DNA from: Macrostomum hystrix
Lineage: Eukaryota; Platyhelminthes; Macrostomidae
Direction of reading: 5' to 3'
Assembly (NCBI GenBank): GCA_950097015.1
Contig: CATNEN010000001.1
Coordinates: forward strand, 7,249,001 to 7,313,000
Length of the DNA: 64,000 nucleotides
This document shows, piece by piece, positions 53,545-64,000 of this stretch (position 1 is its first letter; each line of letters opens with the position of its first letter). The notes below the pieces were generated by a model. It saw nothing but the letters and a program-made list of their open reading frames with translations. It had not been told where the DNA came from and made no database searches. Both the position numbers and the translations under genes were made by a program.

Positions 53545-56320
53545 GGGCACTGGAGATTAGACAGTGGAGAGATTAGACAGTGGAGAGCTTAGACAGTGGA
53601 GAGATTAGACAGTGGAGAGATTAGACAGTGGAGAGATTAGACAGTGGAGAGAATAGACAATGGAGAGATTAGACAGTGGAGAGAAGAGACAGTGGAGAGA
53701 TTAGACAGTGAAGAGATTAGACAGTAGAGAGATTAGACAGTGGAGAGATGAGACAGTGGAGAGATTAGACAGTGGAGAGATTAGACAGTGGAGAGATTAG
53801 ACAGTGGAGAGAATAGACAATGGAGAGATTAAACAATGGAGAGATTAGACAGTGGAGAGATTAGACAGTGGAGAGATTAGACAGTGGAGAGAATAGACAA
53901 TGGAGAGATTAGACAGTGGAGAGAATAGACAATGGAGAGATTAGACAGTGGAGAGAAGAGACAGTGGAGAGATTAGACAGTGAAGAGATTAGACAGTGGA
54001 GAGATTAGACAGTGGAGAGATTAGACAGTGGAGAGATGAGACACGGGGGAGATGAGACACTGGAGACATGAGACACGGGAGAGATGAGACACGGGAGAGA
54101 TGAGACACGGGAGAGATGAGACACGGGAGAGATGAGACACGGGAGAGATGGGACACGGGAGAGATGAGACACGGGAGAGATGAGACAGTGGAGAGATGAG
54201 ACAGTGGAGAGATTAGACAGTGGAGAGATTAGACAGTGGAGAGATTAGACAGTGGAGAGAATAGACAATAGAGAGATTAGACAGTGGAGAGAAGAGACAG
54301 TGGAGAGATTAGACAGTGGAGAGATTAGACAGTAGAGAGATTAGACAGTGGAGAGATTAGACAGTGGAGAGATTAGACAGTGAAGAGATTAGACAGTAGA
54401 GAGATTAGACAGTGGAGAGATTAGACAGTGGAGAGAATAGACAATGGAGAGATTAGACAGTGGAGAGAATAGACAATGGAGAGATTAGACAGTGGAGAGA
54501 AGAGACAGTGGAGAGATTAGACAGTGAAGAGATTAGACAGTGGAGAGATGAGACAGTGGAGAGATTAGACAGTGGAGAGAATAGACAATGGAGAGATTAG
54601 ACAGTGGAGAGATTAGACAGTGAAGAGATTAGACAGTAGAGAGATTAGACAGTGGAGAGATTAGACAGTGAAGAGATTAGACAGTGGAGAGATGAGACAG
54701 TGGAGAGATGAGACAGTGGAGAGATTAGACAGTGGAGAGATGAGACAGTGGAGAGATTAGACAGTGAAGAGATTAGACAGTGGAGAGATGAGACAGTGGA
54801 GAGATTAGACAGTGGAGAGATTAGACAGTGGAGAGAATAGACAATGGAGAGATTAGACAGTGGAGAGAAGAGACAGTGGAGAGATTAGACAGTGAAGAGA
54901 TTAGACAGTGGAGAGATGAGACAGTGGAGAGATTAGACAGTGGAGAGAATAGACAATGGAGAGATTAGACAGTGGAGAGATTAGACAGTGAAGAGATTAG
55001 ACAGTAGAGAGATTAGACAGTGGAGAGATTAGACAGTGAAGAGATTAGACAGTGGAGAGATGAGACAGTGGAGAGATGAGACAGTGGAGAGATTAGACAG
55101 TGGAGAGATGAGACAGTGGAGAGATTAGACAGTGAAGAGATTAGACAGTGGAGAGATGAGACAGTGGAGAGATTAGACAGTGGAGAGATTAGACAGTGGA
55201 GAGATGAGACAGTGGACAGATTAGACAGTGGAGAGATTAGACAGTGGAGAGATTAGACAGTGGAGAGATTAGACAGTGGAGAGATTAGACAGTAGAGAGA
55301 TTAGACAGTGGAGAGATGAGACAGTGGAGAGATTAGACAGTGAAGAGATTAGACAGTAGAGAGATTAGACAGTGGAGAGATTAGACAGTGGAGAGATTAG
55401 ACAGTGGAGAGATTAGACAGTGGAGAGATTAGACAGTGGAGAGAATAGACAATGGAGAGATTAAACAATGGAGAGATTAGACAGTGGAGAGATTAGACAG
55501 TGGAGAGATTAGACAGTGGAGAGAATAGACAATGGAGAGATTAGACAGTGGAGAGATTAGACAGTGGAGAGAATAGACAATGGAGAGATTAGACAGTGGA
55601 GAGATTAGACAGTGAAGAGATTAGACAGTGGAGAGATTAGACAGTGGAGAGATGAGACACGGGGGAGATGAGACACTGGAGACATGAGACACGGGAGAGA
55701 TGAGACACGGGAGAGATGAGACACGGGAGAGATGAGACACGGGAGAGATGGGACACGGGAGAGATGAGACACGGGAGAGATGAGACAGTGGAGAGAATAG
55801 ACAATGGAGAGATTAGACAGTGGAGAGAATAGACAATGGAGAGATTAGACAGTGGAGAGAAGAGACAGTGGAGAGATTAGACAGTGGAGAGATTAGACAG
55901 TAGAGAGATTAGACAGTGGAGAGATTAGACAGTGGAGAGATTAGACAGTGAAGAGATTAGACAGTAGAGAGATTAGACAGTGGAGAGATTAGACAGTGGA
56001 GAGATTAGACAGTGGAGAGATTAGACAGTAGAGAGATTAGACAGTGGAGAGATTAGACAGTGGAGAGATTAGACACAGGAGAGATGAGACACGGGAGAGA
56101 TGAGACACGGGAGAGATGAGACACGGGAGAGATGAGACACGGGAGAGATGAGACACGGGAGAGATGAGACACGGGAGAGATGAGACACGGGAGAGATGAG
56201 ACACGGGAGAGATGAGACACGGGAGAGATGAGACACGGGAGAGATGAGACACGGGAGAGATGAGACACGGGAGAGATGAGACACGGGAGAGATGAGACAC
56301 GGGAGGGATAAGACAAGAGT
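53545..56320. repeat. Large 16 bp minisatellite with higher-order structure
   Basis: About 170 copies of GAGATTAGACAGTGGA, with GATGAGACAGTGGA, GAATAGACAATGGA, AGTGAAGA and AGTAGAGA variants. A distinct GAGATGAGACACGGGA subfamily occurs in three blocks (about 54040-54180, 55650-55790 and 56070-56310). The first two share the rare units GATGAGACACGGGGGA and GACACTGGAGACAT in the same order, so a segment of well over a kilobase has been duplicated within the array. The CACGGGAGAGAT subfamily reappears at 63160-63270. Confidence 0.96.
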
Positions 56321-57115
56321 TTTGTGACCAGAAGGGCTTCGCTTATAGATCAATATTCGCGCATGTAGTTTTCCTTGAACGATGCATCGTCAGCCTCTTG
56401 GGCATATTTTTAGGGGCTGAATTTTTTCAGCTTTTTTGGAAAGACATTGGCGCCAGCTTAATTAGTCTCCTAGACAGCCATCCACTGATCCTCTTAGATT
56501 TTGTTCTCCTCTCAGCATAGTGAAAATGTGAATCCGAAACGAATGAACTCTTCTTTTTGTAGACAATATGATAGGCCAGAAATTTGAAGAAGTTGGGAAT
56601 TTCTTTGTGTGGATTGGGGCAGGGGATAACTTAGCTGCTTGGGGGAGGCAGTGTGGCCCTGTTAAATTTGTAGACTTTTCGGCGGCAAACTAACAATATA
56701 CACATTACTATATACACATTGGACCTCATAGAGGAAGAGATTTACTTTTGTGATTCCGGCACTCACACACGCCCAGATGACCGCTAAGACAGAGCCCCAG
56801 TGTTGTCTGTTTTTCTTATTTCTTGGTGTCTAGATTGGTATTTTAGCGCGCATGGAAACCGGACCGGTATATAGATGTTGAAAGCTACCCGCTGGCTTTC
56901 ACTGGCCCATTGAAAGATCTTGTGCTTAAAAAATGACTGAAAAAAACTAACTGCATTGCCTAAACAATCAGTACGTTAGCTGGGACACTGGGTTTTCATA
57001 GAGATCATTCTAACCAATGCTATTTGCACCTGTCCTTCCTCACAAACAGTGATGGTCTTTGTTTCAGTTTTACTCGAGCTAGTGACACAATTTACGCACT
57101 ACCTGGTCCTGTAAG
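56321..57115. other. Intergenic, no gene recognised
   Basis: Unique sequence; no convincing ORF. Confidence 0.45.
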
Positions 57116-57117
57116 TC

Positions 57118-57300
57118 GTTGAAACTCCCATTCACCAGCTCATTCAGTCATTCACCAGCTCATTCAGTCATTCACCAGGTCATTCAGTCATTCACCAGGT
57201 CATTCAGTCCATAACCAGGTCATTCAGTCCTTAACCAGGTCATTTTGTCATCAAGCAGGTCATTCAGTCCTTAACTAGGTCATTCCGTCCTTCATTAGGT
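57118..57300. repeat. Minisatellite, 20 bp unit
   Basis: About nine copies of TTCACCAGGTCATTCAGTCA, degenerating to the right. Confidence 0.92.
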
Positions 57301-57905
57301 CCTTTTTTAGTAAGATAGAGTTATTTTGCCCCATACTAAAGTAATCAAAACCGTTGTTATTGCCACATCTTATTCCGTAAGTAATTTTTAATTTTAAGTC
57401 ATAAAGTTTTGTTTAAAGATGGAAATTGACGAAAATCTTAATTTACTACTATCATTACAGTAGTGGCCAAAGGAAGTTTTATGTTTAAAAAAGTTTTGTT
57501 TGAAATTGTACTAATAAAAATATGTAAACTTTTTTTCACATTTGTTTGAAAAGTGATAAAATATTTTCAGCTGTAACATATCTTTTTAAAGGTGTCTTTA
57601 TCTAAGCTGCAACACTAGAAAACAAAAATGTCGACATATGAAAATTGTTAAAATTATAACAACTTATTTTTTATCGAGACAAAATCGCAAAATATGCAGA
57701 TGCTACTATTATAATCAGTTAAGTTTAAATTATCTATAAAATTAATGGCAAAAATATAAATACAGAAAAAGTATTAAACAATTCGAACTTTTTAACGATA
57801 AAATCTTAACCGTCTAAAAAGGATCCATATTTTAAAAGTCACACTTTCAGTACAACCAAAAAACAAAGAAAAGTAAAATGTCAACTTCTAGCCGTTGTTT
57901 TCGTT
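57301..57905. other. 3' flank of the LRR/death-domain gene
   Basis: AT-rich; presumably includes its 3' UTR. Confidence 0.4.
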
Positions 57906-57909
57906 TGAA

Positions 57910-60900
57910 TCACAGACGAATCATGTCTGTCACCGCTTTCTGTGAGCGCAGCTCGGCACTGATCTGGGTCAGTCCGATCAGGTGAAGGATGCGGATTAAC
58001 TCACCCGATGTTGCCAGGTGAGCCTTCTCTTGTTGCCAAGCAATGAAACCCTGCGGTGTGGTGTGAATTTGATTCAAATAATTTTTTAAATATCCTATTG
58101 TAAGATTAAAAATCCTGTCTTGAGATAGCATTCATTAGTGTTTAATTATGTTGTGAATTTCTTACTTTTTGTTTAACTGTGACAAATGAACGATAGTCAC
58201 TTAGATTAAATGAACGACCTTATCTATCTGATTAATGTTAATCATTAATAGTTACAACTTGTACATTTTTAAGCACTTATAATAAAAGAATAAATAGTTT
58301 TTTTGTCAAGCCTTGAAATTCTAAAATGAAAAATGAACACGGCTGTTATTCAGTTAATACTAAAAATCATAATTAAAACTCGAAAAAAATGTTTACTTAA
58401 GCAAAAAGGAAGTTTTGAAGTGAGAAATTTCTAAAGAAAATCAACTTCTTAAAATCAAATCTAAAGGAAAGTTTTTATGATTTAAGGTAACGGCTTTGTA
58501 TGAAAAATGCTAAATTACGAGTATATCCAGTAAAATAAAGATATATGTTTTATGATATCAGGAGTCTATGAAAAAAAGGTTATCAAAGTAAGTGAAAATT
58601 ATTTTTTATGAAAATATTTTTCTAATGGAATTCGTTTAATGAAAGCACAATTTACCGATCTAAAATAGTGCTTGCACAAAAATTGTTTTTTATGAAACGT
58701 TAGCAAGAATGAGACTTTGTGAACAAAGATTTATAAAAAACAAAGTATATTTTTTCAACCGAAGCTCAATACGATTTCTCACCTGTGGAATTCGCTCCTT
58801 CGATTTCTCCTTGCCCTTGAATTCATTCTCGATAGCTTCAAGCCGCTCCTCTGACACGCCCAGTTTGCGAAACAGGTGTCGAAAATCCGACTTGTCGATT
58901 CGAAGCTGGATGGACTCTACCATTCGGTTCACGAGTGCCTCTGTGCGAATGTAATAAGAGCAAATAGGAAATGCTCTATCGACCTTCTGTTTATGACATG
59001 TCATCGACTGTGACAACTCTTTCCTACTCAGTGATGCCACTCAATGATCTTCCAATCCCACTTTATTATATATCATTCGATCCCACTCTATGATCACTCG
59101 ATCCCACTCTATGATCACTCGATCCCCACTCAATGATCACTCAATCCCACTCTATGATCACCCAATGCCACTCTATGATCACTACTCAATCCCACTCTAT
59201 GATCACTACTCAATCCCACTCTATGATCACTCGATCCCACTCTATGATCACTCGATCCCACTCTATGATCACTCGATCCCCACTCTATGATCACTCGATC
59301 CCCACTCTATGATCACTCGATCCCCACTCTATGATCACTCGATCCCCACTCTATGATCACTCAATCCCACTCTATGATCACCCAATGCCACTCTATGATC
59401 ACTACTCAATCCCACTCTATGATCACTACTCAATCCCACTCTATGATCACTACTCAATCCCACTCTATGATCACTACTCAATCCCACTCTATGATCACTA
59501 CTCAATCCCACTCTATGATCACTACTCAATCCCACTCTATGATCACTCGATCCCACTCTATGATCACTCGATCCCCACTCTATGATCACTCAATCCCACT
59601 CTATGATCACCCAATGCCACTCTATGATCACTACTCAATCCCACTCTATGATCACTACTCAATCCCACTCTATGATCACTCGATCCCACTCTATGATCAC
59701 TCGATCCCCACTCAATGATCACTCAATCCCACTCTATGATCACCCAATGCCACTCTATGATCACTACTCAATCCCACTCTATGATCACTACTCAATCCCA
59801 CTCTATGATCACTCGATCCCACTCTATGATCACTCGATCCCACTCTATGATCACTCAATCCCCACTCTATGATCACTCAATCCCACTCTATGATCACTCA
59901 ATCCCACTCTATGATCACCCAATGCCACTCTATGATCACTACTCAATCCCACTCTATGATCACTCGATCCCCACTCAATGATCACTCAATCCCACTCTAT
60001 GATCACCCAATGCCCCTCTATGATCACCCAATGCCACTCTATGATCACTCGATCCCACTCTATGATCACTCGATCCCACTCTATGACCACTCGATCCCCA
60101 CTCTATGATCACTCAATCCCTCTATGATCTCCAATCCCACTATTCCATTGTTATCATTGTCTAACAAAATCTGCCGGCAGCCACTCACGCTCTCTTTCGT
60201 CGTATTTGTGCACAAAAGCGCCAATTGGCTTAACCTCGCCGCCGAACACAATGTCAGCAGGCGGCACTTTGCTAGGATTGCCTTCGGCTTTGAATTCGAT
60301 GTCAGCCTGACTGCCGAGGTCTTCAATGCTGCGCGGTAGATAAGCAATCAGATTGTTCTCCAGCTTCAATGTCTGGAGGCATTTTAGCTGGCGTACAGAA
60401 TCGGGCACCACCTTCAGGCGGTTGTTCTGCAGCAACAGATGGCGCAGATGCACCAGACGACCCAGACTGTCCGGCAGGCTGGTGAGCTCATTGTCAGACA
60501 AATCCAGATAATTCAACAGGTCCAGGGCGCCGATATCCTCCACAATTTCAGTCAGCTTCCTGCCGGAGCTCTGATGCAGCCGGAGCTGCCGGAGCGCCGG
60601 CACTGAGCACACCTCCGTGGGAAAGTCGGCCAGTTGATTGTTGGACAAGTTCAGACTCTGAAGTCGGCTGAGCTGTCTCACATCTTCGGGCACTTCAACG
60701 ATGCGATTGTCAGCCAGGTCGAGCTGTTCGAGATTCTTCATCTGGCAGACAATGCTGGGAAAAGCTTCCATGGCGTTGCCGGCTAGTTGAAGAACTCGCA
60801 GCTGGCCGAGCTTCTTAAAGTCGTGCGGCAGATCGGCGAGCTTGTTGCCGGCCAAGTTCAGCACCTCCAAGGCCTCCAACTCGCAAAGGGCCTGCGGAAA

Positions 60901-62094
60901 TTCTTCGAAATCGTTCCGCTCCAAAGTCAACTGCTTCAGGCACTTCAATCGGCCCAGCTCGTCGGAGACGTCGGTCAGGCGGTTGTCTCCTAGAAGCAGA
61001 ATCTCCAGAGCTGGCAGGGTGGCAATGATTTCCGGGAATATTTCTAAACCATTGGAGCTCAGATCAAGAATGGAGAGAATCTTCAAATTGGAGAACTCCA
61101 GCGGCAGAAAAAGGACACCATTGTTGGCTAGGTTGAGCACTCTTAGATTTGGGCAGAAGCACAAGTTCTCATCGAACTCAGTTAGATTTGCATTGGCCAG
61201 ATTCAGCTCCAGCATGCAGCCAAGTCGAGCCAGGCTAGTCGGCACAGTCTGCAGCGGATTGCCCCGCACGTTCAGGTTTCTGAGCTGGCCCAGGTAACCC
61301 ATTTCGTTCGGCAGCTCGTCGATGCTGTTAAACGCCAAGTTGAGAATAGCCAGGTTGCTTAATTTGGCGATTTCTTCTGGCACCTCGCAGATCTCATTGT
61401 TGGAGAGGCCGAGCTCGACGAGGCTGTCGAGTTCGAAGACCTGGCAGGGGATGAACTCGAATTTGTTGCTGTCCAATAGTAGGATCTGCAGGTGTTCCAA
61501 GCCATCCAGCTGCCTGGGTAGCGACGTCAACGAGTTGTCATTCAGTCGCAGTGCCTGTAGAGCAACTAAATTGCAGATGCTACCACTGAGCTCGCTTATG
61601 CAGTTGGACTCCAGCACTAGCGACTTCAGTGTCCAATTTTTGCCATGAATATCTGGGAGACATTTGATTCTGTTAGATCCTAAAGACAAGACCTCGAGTC
61701 TTCGAAATGAAAAGCAGAACTCTGGAATCGATGTGATAGCGTTCGAACAGAGGTTGAGAAACTTTAAACTCTTGCACGACTCCAGCGAGCTCGGAACTTC
61801 TTTTAGTTTGTTAAAGGAAAGATCCAGGCAAACCAGCTGATACAAGTTGATGGTCGATTTCGGAAAGTATTCAATCTTGTTATTATTCGCTAGGAAATAT
61901 TTTAGCCCCTTCGCCGCCTCCAAAAATTCTGAAATCGACTGTAGCTCATTATCGCTCACACAAAGAAAAGCAAGCTTCTTAATTTCAAACGCTTTCACAG
62001 GAATTTTCTTCAAGCCTTTGCGGCTTAGATTGAGGCACAGAAGGCCATTTTCAGTGTAGCATTCGTCAGATAGTTTTTTCTTGGCTTCTGTCAT
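57910..62094 (-). CDS. LRRD1: Leucine-rich repeat + death domain protein (LRRD1-like)
   Basis: Three minus-strand exons, 62094-60189, 58940-58783 and 58050-57910, join to 734 residues. Donors are GTGAGT and GTGAGA, acceptors GCACAG and CCGCAG, and phases 1 and 0 close exactly. Exon 1 encodes roughly two dozen 23-residue LRRs (for example LEVLNLAGNKLADLPHDFKK, YLDLSDNELTSLPDSLGRLV), capped by GGEVKPIGAFVHKYDERE. Exons 2-3 form a death domain: LVNRMVESIQLRIDKSDFRH, LFRKLGVSEERLEAIENEF, then GFIAWQQEKAHLATSGELIR and ILHLIGLTQISAEL. The W-x-x-E helix and overall six-helix spacing are typical. LRR plus C-terminal death domain without ZU5 domains resembles LRRD1 rather than PIDD1. It is probably a cytoplasmic adaptor with no signal peptide or membrane segment; partners are unknown. 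Intron 1 holds a 1.1 kb 21 bp array. Confidence 0.9.
58051..58782. other. LRR/death-domain gene intron 2
   Basis: AT-rich unique intron, one of the few in this window longer than 400 bp without a minisatellite. Confidence 0.5.
59050..60130. repeat. Minisatellite, 21/24 bp unit, in LRR/death-domain intron 1
   Basis: About 48 copies of CACTCTATGATCACTCAATC, with a 24 bp ACTACTC variant. A composite of Cgatcc, Caatcc, ccaATGcc and several ACTACTC units (about 250 bp) recurs around 59110, 59350, 59590, 59720 and 59880. Confidence 0.96.
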
Positions 62095-63155
62095 GTCTTT
62101 AATAGCCGAATAATTAGGTTAATAAAATGAAGTCTTGGGTCACGATGATTAGAAAATGAATAAAAAAACGCGAGTCAAATTTACAATATAGATACATAGA
62201 TAGAGAAAGTAACAATATATAACAACAGTTTCAAGTGCAATAAAATATTTTATTGTATAAAATATTACTTGACTTTAAATCTATTGAAAATACTAAATAT
62301 AAAAACTATTACTTTGTTTAAATGTTTCAAAATTAAACTTAAAATTAAAATTAACGCGGCATGACAAACCGGCTGAAAAAACGTATAATTTGCAGTAAAT
62401 CGCTTAAATCGTTTACATCGCTCTCATTACGCATATTGAAATAGTCAATTCGTGTCCCTAACCGTCATACCAGTCATACACTAATACCAGTATATTTATA
62501 AAACTAAACCAATGGTCAACATGAGTATATTTAAGTCCGGGCTTGCTCTAAGATGTATAGTATACTACAAAACGCTAAGTTAACATGAATAAGCATAATA
62601 TAGCTAAATAGAAAAGAAATAAGTGGCTGAACAAAAAGCATTCATATTAATTAAAATTAAAACGAAGTATAAATTAAAAGATGGAAAATATTCCTCATTT
62701 AATTGTGTAACCCTTTAAACGTACTAATTTATATTTCAATGCTTGCCTTGTTTATATAGTACGGGTGAATTAGCATAATAGAAAGGTACTCAAATATCCT
62801 GCAAAAGCCTGTTAATCGGGTTTATTTTGAGTTGTTCAGGAGTCCCAAACTAAATATATATTTCTACTCTTGGTTTTCTTTCAGTTTTTTGGCAACTGCA
62901 CAAACGCTATGTATATATTTGTATGAATATGTATTTATGGAAACAATATGATTACGTATATTTAAAAAAAAGTTATTTTTTACTTTCCTTTTAGTAGCTT
63001 ATACAAAAAATTAACAATTTTTGAAGACGTACTAGTTAATAAGTGGGCAGCATTAAACTTCGGTAGTTATTTATTTAATTTAGAATATTTTTCTGTAATA
63101 TAGACTAATTACACTTCCTAAATTCAAACATGCTTTATTCTCTGCTTTGTCTGCT
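62095..63155. other. 5' flank of the LRR/death-domain gene
   Basis: AT-rich unique sequence. Presumably it holds the promoter; no confident element seen. Confidence 0.4.
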
Positions 63156-63159
63156 TGAA

Positions 63160-63270
63160 GAGAGATGAGACACGGGAGAGATGAGACACGGGAGAGAGAT
63201 GAGACACGGGAGAAATGAGACACGGGAGAAATAAGACACGGGAGAGATGAGACAGTATGAGATGAGATGA
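63160..63270. repeat. Minisatellite, 16 bp unit (same family as 56070-56310)
   Basis: Six or so copies of GAGATGAGACACGGGA, the subfamily found at the right end of the large array 7 kb away, in the same orientation. Confidence 0.93.
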
Positions 63271-63274
63271 GAGA

Positions 63275-63350
63275 GTACGGACCATATGACCTTCCTTTCT
63301 AGCATCAGCGTGGGACTGTTCCTGCTGCCAAACGGTTAGCACCCGCATGG
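63275..63350 (-). pseudogene. Orphan death-domain-like exon fragment
   Basis: On the minus strand MRVLTVWQQEQSHADARKEG, HMVRTL resembles the fifth-helix region of the death domain just downstream (FIAWQQEKAHLATSGELIRI). It lies between two minisatellites. Its frame then runs into the 16 bp repeat without the expected IGL..AEL end. I see no AG acceptor immediately before it and no good GT donor after it. It may be the remnant of a second LRR/death-domain gene extending beyond the right edge, or a real exon whose boundaries I cannot resolve. Confidence 0.4.
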
Positions 63351-64000
63351 GATGAGTGGGTGAGAAGTAGACAGGATGAGTGGGTGAGAAGTAGACTGGG
63401 TGAGTGGGTGAGAAGTAGACTGGGTGAGTGGGTGAGAAGTAGACTGGGTGAGTGGGTGAGAAGTAGACTGGGTGAGTGGGTGAGAAGTAGACGGGATGAG
63501 TGGGTGAGAAGTAGACTGGATGACTGGGTGAGAAGTAGACTGGGTGACTGGGTGAGAAGTAGACTGGGTGAGTGGGTGAGAAGTAGACTGGGTGAGTGGG
63601 TGAGAAGTAGACTGGGTGAGTGGGTGAGAAGTAGACTGGGTGAGTGGGTGAGAAGTAGACTGGATGACTGGGTGAGAAGTAGACTGGATGACTGGGTGAG
63701 AGGTAGACTGGGTGAGTGGGTGAGAAGTAGACTGGATGACTGGGTGAGAAGTAGACTGGATGACTGGATGAGAAGTAGACTGGATGAGTGGGTGAGAAGT
63801 AGACTGGATGAGTGGGTGAGAAGTAGACTGGATGACTGGGTGAGAAGTAGACTGGGTGACTGGGTGAGAAGTAGACTGGGTGACTGGGTGAGAAGTAGAC
63901 TGGGTGAGTGGGTGAGAAGTAGACTGGGTGAGTGGGTGAGAAGTAGACTGGATGACTGGGTGAGAAGTAGACTGGATGAGTGGGTGAGAAGTAGACTGGA
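63351..64000. repeat. Minisatellite, 24 bp unit (continues past right edge)
   Basis: About 27 copies of GAGTGGGTGAGAAGTAGACT with GGG/GGA and GAGT/GACT variants. Confidence 0.95.

Noticed and set aside
53545-56320. Possible CRISPR array
   Set aside because: Direct tandem repeats without spacers in a eukaryotic locus; no cas-like gene.

Overview
This is eukaryotic nuclear DNA. Genes are split by introns with GT-AG borders, and the products include Tbx2/3, Ect2-like RhoGEF, membralin, mL48, CRAL-TRIO, LRR/death-domain and Ly6-type proteins. There are tRNA-derived SINEs and a mariner element. The gene set fits a bilaterian invertebrate. The many small Ly6-type proteins and the tandem-repeat-rich introns would suit a spiralian such as a free-living flatworm, but the sequence alone does not fix the species.

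Layout. 1-5.1 kb: two minus-strand Ly6/three-finger genes, the first running off the left edge and the second encoding two fused domains. 6.76-7.90 kb: a mariner with intact terminal inverted repeats and a broken transposase. 8.6-10.7 kb: single-exon membralin (minus). 11.3-13.5 kb: a third Ly6-type gene (plus). 14.5-15.1 kb: mitochondrial ribosomal protein mL48 (minus). 18.5-20.1 and 21.9-25.5 kb: two tandem CRAL-TRIO lipid-transfer genes (minus). 28.3-39.4 kb: an Ect2/Pebble-type RhoGEF (plus) without visible BRCT domains. 44.2-52.6 kb: a six-exon Tbx2/3 gene (plus). 57.9-62.1 kb: an LRR + death-domain gene (LRRD1-like, minus). 63.3 kb: an orphan death-domain-like exon fragment.

The dominant non-genic feature is minisatellite DNA. 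I count about 30 arrays with units of about 14-44 bp, covering roughly a third of the window by my hand tally. Most introns longer than about 400 bp contain one, some arrays begin within a few bases of a 5' splice site, and some repeat splice-donor-like motifs in every unit. Several array families occur at two places, once in inverted orientation. The 25.6-30.7 kb block, upstream of the RhoGEF, is almost free of them.

I reconstructed exon boundaries by hand from splice consensus, reading phase and family similarity. In every multi-exon model reported as complete, the phases close to one uninterrupted frame. The genes do not form an obvious functional cluster. The only local family relationships are the Ly6 trio, the CRAL-TRIO pair and possibly two death-domain genes at the right edge.
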